From the NCBI GenBank assembly GCA_934130265.1, contig CAKOYC010000019.1:1-11769 (forward strand): a stretch of 11,769 nucleotides of DNA, in the 5' to 3' direction. The stretch comes from an uncultured Bacilli bacterium (GTDB lineage Bacteria; Bacillota_I; Bacilli_A; RF39; UBA660). Position numbers and translations under genes: made by a program. Below, piece after piece: positions 5,718-11,769 of the stretch (position 1 is its first letter; every line of letters begins with the position of its first letter). Under the pieces are notes generated by a model. That model saw only the letters and a program-made list of their open reading frames with translations, did not search any database and was not told the DNA's origin.

Positions 5718-6824
5718 TTAATAATCAGTAGATGTACCATTAATTTTTTCTGTAGTAGAAAGTACTCTAGAAAGTTTGCACTTTATTAATTCATCAGTAT
5801 TGTAATTAGATGAATTTCGTAAAGCACCAGTGTTGTCTTTTATTACAAAATTATTGTTATCTTCATCAAAGGACACTGTATCTCCAGCACTTGCAATTAA
5901 GGTACCATCTTCACTATATAATTTTTTACCTGTTGGTATTAAATAATCTTTATGGTTAGAAATCCTTGTTACAAATCTTTGAACATCAGAATCATTGCTG
6001 TTAAGTTTTCTATTGGCATATACCTCAGATGTTAAATCATCAAAATTACTATAAGTTACTTGAATGCCGTTTGCTTTTTCACTCTCATCTTGCGTTTCAA
6101 TATGAGAAAGTTCAGTCACTTCTTCCCCATTATCTTTCATTACTGTCCTAACTGTATCTAGATAAAGGGCAGCTGTTAAGCCACTGGTATAGTATCCAGT
6201 AGACTCACCATTACTTTTTACTAAATAACTACCATCTTCTTGTAATTCAAATGATAATTTACCAGATGAAAAATTAGCATCATTTTTGAATGTATCATAA
6301 TCAATATAATTTCTATTCTTAAGATCTTCACTACTCTTAGCAAGATTAGCTTTAGCGATTCCATCTTGACCGATAGCAAGAGAAGCAGCTCCTAAAGCTT
6401 TAGCACTTATATTATCACCCAAAACACTTTGGACTTTTTCTATATAACCTTCAATAGCTTCTGCTATTCCATCTATATCAGAAACTTTAGCAAGTATTTT
6501 AGCTACTGTTTCATATACCTCATCTGCTCTTTGAGCTAGACTATTAGCAACATCTACTATGTTACCAGTATTAATATCAAATGTATTGTAACACTTATAG
6601 GTAGTTATAGTAGATTTTGTTGTTGGAATAATTGGTTCTGTTAATCCAATAGTATGAATACTTTCTTTTACTCTTGCTCCATTATAACCATTTAGTTCAC
6701 TAGCATAGCCTTTTATGGCAGCACATTTGCTACTAGTTTCTCTAGCAACACTTCTAAGTATATGTACGGCATTACTTATTTCTCTATTTGTTTCTCTTAT
6801 TCCTTCTGTTGATACTTGTGCCAT
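5718..6824 (-). CDS. 368-aa protein of the T7SS locus, unrecognised (candidate substrate)
   Basis: I do not recognise a family. ATG 6824 follows the stop of the 105-aa gene by four bases, with GGAGGG inside that gene's last codons, so translation is coupled. Residues 5-60 form a helical segment containing LNGYNGARVKESI, where Y47-N-G49 could replace the WxG of WXG100 proteins. Residues 60-88 are a linker with Thr/Ile-rich strands, 89-165 are again helical (VANSLAQRADEVYETVAKIL), and 170-368 are polar, Asp/Asn/Ser/Gly-rich and probably beta-rich (for example KLSFELQEDGSYLVKSNGES). It has three cysteines (34, 78, 349), no Sec signal and no membrane helix. A helical N-terminus on a distinct C-terminal domain, encoded next to WXG-like partners, is the usual plan of T7SSb effectors (LXG-like), which is why I suggest a secreted substrate. 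No toxin motif or immunity gene is evident, so a structural surface role is equally possible. Confidence 0.72.
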   Translation of the reverse strand: MAQVSTEGIRETNREISNAVHILRSVARETSSKCAAIKGYASELNGYNGARVKESIHTIGLTEPIIPTTKSTITTYKCYNTFDINTGNIVDVANSLAQRADEVYETVAKILAKVSDIDGIAEAIEGYIEKVQSVLGDNISAKALGAASLAIGQDGIAKANLAKSSEDLKNRNYIDYDTFKNDANFSSGKLSFELQEDGSYLVKSNGESTGYYTSGLTAALYLDTVRTVMKDNGEEVTELSHIETQDESEKANGIQVTYSNFDDLTSEVYANRKLNSNDSDVQRFVTRISNHKDYLIPTGKKLYSEDGTLIASAGDTVSFDEDNNNFVIKDNTGALRNSSNYNTDELIKCKLSRVLSTTEKINGTSTDY

Positions 6825-6828
6825 AAAA

Positions 6829-7146
6829 TTATCCCTCCACCGTTACTTTACTTATAAATTCTCTAAATTCACCAGCTTCACTGACTGCGACACTAGCTCC
6901 TCTTAATTCTTCCAAGGAAGACTCTAACTCTTGATAGTTATCTAACTCACTAACATATTTTTCTAGTTCTGCTTGAGCACTTCTTCCACCTTGCGTATCC
7001 CAAACTTGATTTAATATTCTAAGAACATTTTGCAGTGTTGCTGAGGCACCTCTAAATTGTCCACCTGCAGGTAAGCTTTTAAGTTCTTTTTCTAAGGCTG
7101 ATTTTGCTTTATTAACTTCAACTCGTGAAGCTATATATGATCCCAT
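6829..7146 (-). CDS. WXG100-like secreted protein (EsxA/YukE-like), 105 aa
   Basis: The start is ATG 7146: GGAGGG lies 6 nt before it, while the longer frame from 7179 would begin upstream of the promoter -10. The 105 residues form a helical hairpin with hinge VWDTQGGRSA (48-57). The conserved Trp49 and Gly53-Gly54 are spaced W-x3-G-G rather than W-x-G. A Y-x3-E (Y71-E75) near the second helix resembles the YxxxD/E export signal of WXG100 proteins, though it lies further from the C-terminus than usual. Helix 1 carries SALEKELKSLPAGGQFRGAS, which contains a Pro-Gly-Gly break unusual for the family. It comes first in the transcript from P1 and directly follows yukD, the position where an EsxA-type substrate is expected. 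It is probably exported by EssC as a dimer. Confidence 0.75.
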   Translation of the reverse strand: MGSYIASRVEVNKAKSALEKELKSLPAGGQFRGASATLQNVLRILNQVWDTQGGRSAQAELEKYVSELDNYQELESSLEELRGASVAVSEAGEFREFISKVTVEG

Positions 7147-7169
7147 AATTTTCCCTCCTATTTTAACTA

Positions 7170-7198
7170 AATGTAACATAATAACTTTTTCTAGTCAA
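7170..7198 (-). promoter_or_regulatory. Promoter P1 of the 105-aa/368-aa gene pair
   Basis: On the minus strand, TTGACT (-35, 7198-7193; five of six bases), a 17-bp spacer and TACATT (-10, 7175-7170) are preceded by TGT, an extended -10. It sits in the 68-bp gap after yukD and upstream of the GGAGGG site of the 105-aa gene, so the substrate genes can be expressed independently of essC-yukD. Confidence 0.6.
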
Positions 7199-7220
7199 TT
7201 TTCTTTACAACTATTTACAT
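7171..7220 (-). repeat. Upstream control element, copy 1
   Basis: This is the counterpart of the block at 5654-5703: 38 of 50 identical positions on the minus strand, no gaps. It starts ATGTAAATAG inside the last codons of yukD and ends in the -10 of P1. The match extends 20 bases upstream of the -35, beyond what two unrelated promoters would need to share. Confidence 0.6.
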
Positions 7221-7469
7221 AAAGACTAACCATGAGCCTTGGATTATGTCAGTGTTCTTTAATATTTGATTATTATTATATTCTTTACCAGTAACTCTAT
7301 TATATAGTTTTTCTTTATTAGTAATAATATAATAACCATTAGATACATCTGTTAATCCCTTGGAAAGTAGTGTTATTATCTCTCCTATTTTCTTATTAGC
7401 CGGAAGAAAGACTTCATATTTCTTCTCTATCATTGGTACTACCAATGTAACTAATATCTTATCTTCCAT
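7215..7469 (-). CDS. yukD: YukD/EsaB-like ubiquitin-fold T7SS protein
   Basis: An 84-residue protein with the beta-grasp layout of YukD/EsaB: strand ILVTLVVP (5-12), strand KKYEVFLPANKKIGEII (16-32) leading into the helix, then YYIITNKEKLYNRV and the closing DIIQGSWLVFM. Its length is typical of the family (about 80 aa). EsaB/YukD is a cytoplasmic accessory of Firmicutes type VII systems needed for efficient secretion; a conjugatable-ubiquitin role is not expected because the C-terminus lacks Gly-Gly. The ATG overlaps the essC stop as TAATG and GAAGGTGAT supplies the ribosome binding site, so it is coupled to essC. In the B. subtilis yuk operon yukD comes before yukBA; here it follows essC, a changed gene order. 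Confidence 0.85.
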   Translation of the reverse strand: MEDKILVTLVVPMIEKKYEVFLPANKKIGEIITLLSKGLTDVSNGYYIITNKEKLYNRVTGKEYNNNQILKNTDIIQGSWLVFM

Positions 7470-10400
7470 TATAAATCACCTTCTAACACTTTCATCTTTA
7501 TGGCTTCACCATTAGTAATTATAAAACCAAAGTTAGCTTCTATAGGAGCATTTAATGTTCTAAATGAAGTACTTAAATTATGAATAGTACTATTATTAAG
7601 ACCACGTCCAATATAGATTCCCCTATCTGTAGCTGTTAGTTGTTTAAACCAAGTATCATAAGCGAATGGTTTAATACCTATTAATCTATCAACTAGTACT
7701 ATAGAAATATTTTTCATCTCTGCCATTTGGTTAAACTTATCTAATAAAGTGTTCTTTAGGGAAGAATCTAATAAAGAGTAAGCTTTTTCAAAACCAATAG
7801 CAAATATCATTAAATGGTCAGTTCTATTTTCTTTAAAGGCTTCATTTAACATAATAGTAAATGCTTCTTGAGTATTATTATTATAGATTATATTAGTAAA
7901 AGTATCTTCTTTATAAAAGTCTCTTAAATCAATAACCATAGTACTAACATTAGATAACGATGATACTTCTTTAATTAATAATTTAGTAAAGTTAGCTAGA
8001 GCATTCATATCATCAGAGTTAACTAAATTAATTAGACTATTTTTAAAGTTGTAAGTTGCTATATCTAGACTTTCTTCTATTATACCTACTGGTACACTTG
8101 TCAAATCTTTTAAGAATGGTCTTAAGATATTTAAAGTAACCTTCTCTGGAAGTACTGGTATTCTTCTTGCCTTTTCACTCATTTGTTCTTTTAAAGATGT
8201 AATTACAGTCTTTAAGTAATCAGTTAATTTCTCATTAGAAGTAACTGTAGCCGTTTGAAACTCATATGGTTCATCATCTATTAAAACTACGCCTCTATTA
8301 GCTATATCAGAAATAGTTGGAACTTTTTTACCTAGTAACATATTATACTCAATAGGAGCTGATAGTTTAAGAGGAATAATTGTTTGAAAGTTAGATCGCA
8401 TATTAAGACGCATTGCTCTATCACTAATAGCTGTTACTATTGTATATACTCCATACTTAGCACCATCTCTTGATATTTTATTAGCAAAAGTTTCTACTTC
8501 TTCATATAATTCTTTAAAGTTTTCATAACCTGATATCATTAACACAATAGCTGGTAAAGTCTTTCCTGAATGAGCACAATAAAACTCATAACTACCATTA
8601 TAATCTTGGAATAATTTCTTACGTTCTTCTATCTCTTCTGATAACATTTTTAATAGTTTATCTACTTTTTCACTCTCTGATGAAAAGACTACATCTCCTA
8701 CTTGAGGAGCATCTTCATAAACTTTTAATGTTTCACTATCAAAATCTAATACATAAATATTAAGTTCATTAACAGTATAAGTAGTAATCATTGAGTATAA
8801 CATTGTATTAACTATAGTATTTTTTTCGTTCATACTGTAAACAACAGCATTACCTTTATCAGTTAAATCAACAGTTAGTATTCCTTGCTTTTGATTAGCT
8901 GGGTTATCATACTCACCAATTATAATTTGAATATTAAATGGTTTTCTAGCAAAACTATATTTCTTTCTTAAACCTTCTACATAGATAATACTAGGTAGTT
9001 TAGGTAGCCATAATGGTTTTACTTTGATGTTTTTCTTTTCGGCTATATCAGAAAGATATTTTACTATGTTTGGTAATTGTTCACCCATTACTTGAATGTT
9101 CTTTCTAGGTGATGAAATTGATTTTATACTCTTACCTATTTCATTTATAAAGACAATTGAGTCATCTTTTTGATGATAAACTTTGTCTTGTGGAATATAA
9201 GGGGCTCCTGCCCAAGCAGCTTGTCCTAAAGCAAATAATTCATTATAGCCAACTTGTAAGTAGAATCTTCCGGTTTCTTTAATAGAAGCAGCATCTGGTC
9301 TTTTAATAACTTCATTAGAATCAGAGGCATCTTGTACTTTTAAACATACTTTAAATCTAGAGTTTGACCAAATCTGATCATTTACTACTCCACTAGGCTT
9401 TTGGGTAGCAAGTATTAAATGTACTCCTAAAGAACGACCAATACGAGCGGTTGATATTAATTGGTCCATAAATTCTGGTTGTTGACTTTTTAACTCAGCA
9501 AACTCATCAGATATAATAAATAAATGAGATACAGCTGTTTTTAATAAACCTTCACGATAATACTTTTGATATTTATAGATATCAATTGTTCCTTCACCTA
9601 GTTCTTCTCTTGCTTCATTAAATAGCTTTTGTCTTCTTTTAAGCTCACTCTCGATAGATGCTAATGCTCTATTAATGTCGGCTGTTTCAAGGTTAGTTAT
9701 TGTTCCTGCTAGATGCGGTAAAACAATACCTCTATCTTGGCTTTCAAAAGCTCCTACTAATCCTCCTCCTTTATAATCAATTAAAACAAACTGAACTTCA
9801 TCAGGATGAAAATTAATAGCCATAGATAAAATATAAGTAATTATAAACTCCGATTTACCAGAACCTGTCATACCAGCAATCAAACCATGAGGTCCTTCTT
9901 CTTTTTCATGTAAATCTAGTTTAAAGATTTTACCATCTTCACTATAACCGATAGGAACAGCCAGGCTATTAATCGGATTATTAACTTCCCATCTCTCTAC
10001 TGGATTTAACTGTTCTATTTTTCCTACATCATATAATTCTAAGAAACCAATAGATTTAGGTAAAGAGAAAGTTGATTCTTTATTCTCTAGTGGAATATTT
10101 AAAAGTCTAAGAGCACAATAAGATAGGTCTAATTTATCAACATGTTCTATTGTAAATTTCTTTTGCGTATCTTGTTGTATTTCACTTTCAAAGATACCAC
10201 CATTTTCACTATCATTGATACCAATAAAGGCTTTAGTAGCCGTTGGAAGATTAGCAAGTGATGGATGAAGTATTAATAAACTAAAACCTAAATTGCCTTC
10301 CATTTCTACTATTTCATTTATAATAGGATAATTCTTAGTAGCTTTATAGTCATCAGTAATAACTAAGTAATAAGTTGAAAAGTTTTTATATAATTCTTCT

Positions 10401-11769
10401 TTATTACTAGCTTTAACTGTTTGATTTTTTCTAGCTGTCATAATTCTTTGCAGATAAAGTGATACTTCTTTAGCATCATCAAAGTTAGTAGCAAAGAAGC
10501 GTATTTCTTTATCATCACTGAAAAGATGTGGTAAGAGTTTTATATTTTGCCAATATTTTTCATTCTGCTCATTTGTTAAAATAACAATTTTTAAATCATA
10601 ATAACTATGTAAGGCTATTATTTGAAGTAGTAGTAAATCAATATAAGGTTTAGTATATTCATATCTACCAGTTATAGCTAATATGTTTTTTTCAATTAAA
10701 TTTTCAACTATAGGTGCTCCATCTATATATTTATATTTTTCAGTAAGAACAAACATTTTATCTTTTAATAAATCATCATCAACAGAAAAATGTTCTACTG
10801 GATAAGTGTAATTTATTAATAAATTAGTTCTTCCTATTCCTAAACGAAGAGATAAAAAGTCTTTCTGATGTAATTCTCTTCCCCATAGACTTCTACTCTT
10901 ATTAATAATCATTTGATAGCATTCACTAGAACTTGTATTATTAGATAAAAGTATTTGTTTTTGTTTAGCAGATATATTTTGCAACTCTATTTCTTTCTTA
11001 GCTAAATACTCATTGTATTTCTTTTCTAATTTATCTTTTTTCTTCTTATTCATCTTTTTAGTATAGCTTCTACTAATAGTCGGCCATAAAAGCGTTCCTG
11101 CCATCATAGAAATTGAAATAGCAATAGTTGGTAAAACACTCATCATATCTCTTTGACCATTTTGCATAGACATAAAAGCAACTAAAAGCATTACAAATGA
11201 AGAAGAGGCCATTGTTATCATAGGACCGATAGTTAAAATTAGGGGCATATCTTCCTGTTCATTATTCTTTGGTGGTTCATCTAATATAAAGTTTTCTTTT
11301 TCAATTATTTCCATAAATCTAGGCGATCTAATAAAATAATCGTTTTCTGTATATAATTTTGTTTCTTCTTCCTCTTCAGTAGTTACTACTTTAGGGTTTT
11401 CTTCTCTTTCAATAGAGTGTGCTGGCAAATTATTATTATAAGTTACACTTTCTAGGGGATTATTATAGATTAACATGTTACCTAGAACAATAATTTTTAC
11501 ACCCATGATAAAGATTACATCACCATGATTAAGTCTTACCATTCCATTAAGTGCTTTATTATTGATAAATGTTTTGTACTCACTATTTAGATCTTTTATT
11601 AACCATGTTCTATTCTGATAAGTTATCTCTACTTGTTTTGGAGAAATTAATTGATTGTTACAACTAAAAGCATTGTTACTACTACTTCCAATAGTAAAAT
11701 TACAATCTCTTTCCATTTCTAAATATTTATAAGATAAATCATTAACTGGTGATGTGTAAAGTATATAGT
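7469..11769 (-). CDS. essC: EssC/YukBA-type FtsK/SpoIIIE ATPase of T7SSb, N-terminus outside window
   Basis: This is the membrane motor of the type VII secretion system. The frame has no stop up to the right edge: 17 in-frame codons (YILYTSPVNDLSYKYLE) precede the first Met at 11716, which has no Shine-Dalgarno, so the gene starts outside. Numbering from that Met: FHA domain (about 1-90, probably the second of two), acidic linker, two membrane helices (158-184 and 191-214), a basic coiled coil (216-257), then three FtsK-like ATPase domains. D1 (about 560-860) is canonical, with Walker A GMTGSGKS (615-622) and Walker B FIISDEFAEL (733-742, Asp737/Glu738). D2 (about 920-1160) has a shortened P-loop (VVYSMNEKNT, 958-967) without the G-x-G-K-S/T signature, and D3 (about 1190-1410) has none. 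The visible 1432 residues suggest about 1500 in full, as in S. aureus EssC. It ends EGDL, overlapping yukD. Confidence 0.95.
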   Translation of the reverse strand, partial: YILYTSPVNDLSYKYLEMERDCNFTIGSSSNNAFSCNNQLISPKQVEITYQNRTWLIKDLNSEYKTFINNKALNGMVRLNHGDVIFIMGVKIIVLGNMLIYNNPLESVTYNNNLPAHSIEREENPKVVTTEEEEETKLYTENDYFIRSPRFMEIIEKENFILDEPPKNNEQEDMPLILTIGPMITMASSSFVMLLVAFMSMQNGQRDMMSVLPTIAISISMMAGTLLWPTISRSYTKKMNKKKKDKLEKKYNEYLAKKEIELQNISAKQKQILLSNNTSSSECYQMIINKSRSLWGRELHQKDFLSLRLGIGRTNLLINYTYPVEHFSVDDDLLKDKMFVLTEKYKYIDGAPIVENLIEKNILAITGRYEYTKPYIDLLLLQIIALHSYYDLKIVILTNEQNEKYWQNIKLLPHLFSDDKEIRFFATNFDDAKEVSLYLQRIMTARKNQTVKASNKEELYKNFSTYYLVITDDYKATKNYPIINEIVEMEGNLGFSLLILHPSLANLPTATKAFIGINDSENGGIFESEIQQDTQKKFTIEHVDKLDLSYCALRLLNIPLENKESTFSLPKSIGFLELYDVGKIEQLNPVERWEVNNPINSLAVPIGYSEDGKIFKLDLHEKEEGPHGLIAGMTGSGKSEFIITYILSMAINFHPDEVQFVLIDYKGGGLVGAFESQDRGIVLPHLAGTITNLETADINRALASIESELKRRQKLFNEAREELGEGTIDIYKYQKYYREGLLKTAVSHLFIISDEFAELKSQQPEFMDQLISTARIGRSLGVHLILATQKPSGVVNDQIWSNSRFKVCLKVQDASDSNEVIKRPDAASIKETGRFYLQVGYNELFALGQAAWAGAPYIPQDKVYHQKDDSIVFINEIGKSIKSISSPRKNIQVMGEQLPNIVKYLSDIAEKKNIKVKPLWLPKLPSIIYVEGLRKKYSFARKPFNIQIIIGEYDNPANQKQGILTVDLTDKGNAVVYSMNEKNTIVNTMLYSMITTYTVNELNIYVLDFDSETLKVYEDAPQVGDVVFSSESEKVDKLLKMLSEEIEERKKLFQDYNGSYEFYCAHSGKTLPAIVLMISGYENFKELYEEVETFANKISRDGAKYGVYTIVTAISDRAMRLNMRSNFQTIIPLKLSAPIEYNMLLGKKVPTISDIANRGVVLIDDEPYEFQTATVTSNEKLTDYLKTVITSLKEQMSEKARRIPVLPEKVTLNILRPFLKDLTSVPVGIIEESLDIATYNFKNSLINLVNSDDMNALANFTKLLIKEVSSLSNVSTMVIDLRDFYKEDTFTNIIYNNNTQEAFTIMLNEAFKENRTDHLMIFAIGFEKAYSLLDSSLKNTLLDKFNQMAEMKNISIVLVDRLIGIKPFAYDTWFKQLTATDRGIYIGRGLNNSTIHNLSTSFRTLNAPIEANFGFIITNGEAIKMKVLEGDL

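Larger units (their letters stand above)
3255..11769. mobile_element. Putative integrative element carrying a serine recombinase and a type VII secretion locus (right end outside window)
   Basis: The left limit is where the substrate-binding lipoprotein gene breaks off and the large serine recombinase begins. The 3' remainder of the interrupted gene is not found to the right, neither in the 4975-5025 gap nor elsewhere, so the opposite end lies beyond 11769. The T7SSb operon would then be cargo. The alternative is that the recombinase belongs to a smaller insertion whose other end was lost by deletion, leaving the T7SS locus chromosomal. No transfer, replication or phage genes are visible here. 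Confidence 0.45.

Noticed and set aside
5586..5789. Plus-strand open frame of 67 codons across two T7SS genes
   Set aside because: It is antisense to parts of the 95-aa and 368-aa genes, has no ribosome site, and its composition is what complemented AT-rich coding sequence gives.
6715..6906. Plus-strand open frame of 63 codons with a hydrophobic stretch
   Set aside because: It is antisense to the 368-aa and 105-aa genes; the hydrophobic run is a by-product of the opposite strand's helical coding sequence.
7147..7179. Longer N-terminus (from 7179) for the WXG100-like protein
   Set aside because: The extension would be translated from the promoter region itself, and GGAGGG sits just before ATG 7146.
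7469..11716. Taking the Met at 11716 as the true EssC start
   Set aside because: The frame stays open through 17 more codons to the window edge, no Shine-Dalgarno precedes that ATG, and EssC proteins normally have another FHA-like region further upstream. I treat the gene as partial.
1..11769. CRISPR array, tRNA, rRNA or riboswitch
   Set aside because: No regularly spaced repeats, cloverleaf-like CCA-ended segments or long structured leader were seen; nearly all sequence is coding, and gaps are under about 100 bases.

Overview
The window is very AT-rich DNA from a low-GC Gram-positive bacterium (Bacillota). It holds the ftsY/ylxM pair and a Firmicutes-type (T7SSb) type VII secretion locus with EssC and YukD/EsaB homologues. 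TGA is used as a stop (ftsY, in an ATGA overlap) and TGG encodes Trp, so this is the standard bacterial code and not the Mycoplasma code. An uncultured gut Bacilli/Erysipelotrichia-like lineage would fit, but genus cannot be read from the sequence. Almost everything lies on the minus strand.

Positions 1-1444 (minus) are housekeeping: ftsY, a small three-helix membrane protein coupled to it by ATGA, and the 5' part of ylxM, running off the left edge. This is an SRP-pathway operon. Upstream of ftsY are a short Xre-type DNA-binding protein (1499-1798) with a good promoter and a repeated 9-bp motif at its -35, and a protein (1865-2542) with the layout of an R-S-E ADP-ribosyltransferase. Divergent from that gene is a plus-strand, TTG-started lipoprotein gene for an NMT1/THI5-type ABC substrate-binding protein (2640-3266). 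It stops about two thirds of the way through the fold.

The cut-off coincides with the 3' end of a convergent large serine recombinase (3255-4853). A 44-codon ORF with a nearly leaderless promoter precedes the recombinase. The simplest reading is that about 3243-3266 is the chromosome/element junction (attL or attR) of an integrative element inserted in the substrate-binding gene. The missing 3' part of that gene is nowhere else in the window, so everything to the right would be element cargo.

That cargo (5026 to the right edge, minus strand) is a T7SSb locus. In transcription order it reads: essC (its frame stays open to the window edge, so its N-terminus is outside); yukD/esaB, coupled by TAATG; then, behind its own promoter, a WXG100-like 105-aa protein and an unrecognised 368-aa protein; then, behind a second promoter, two more small helical proteins (95 and 96 aa) closed by an intrinsic terminator. 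The two promoter regions match at 38 of 50 positions with identical spacing, so the export-substrate transcripts look co-regulated through a duplicated control element. The small proteins carry a Trp/Tyr-x3-Gly hinge in place of classical WxG. EssC is the motor, YukD the small accessory protein, and the helical proteins and 368-aa protein are the likely substrates or partners. The other membrane components (EssA, EssB, EsaA) are not in the window.
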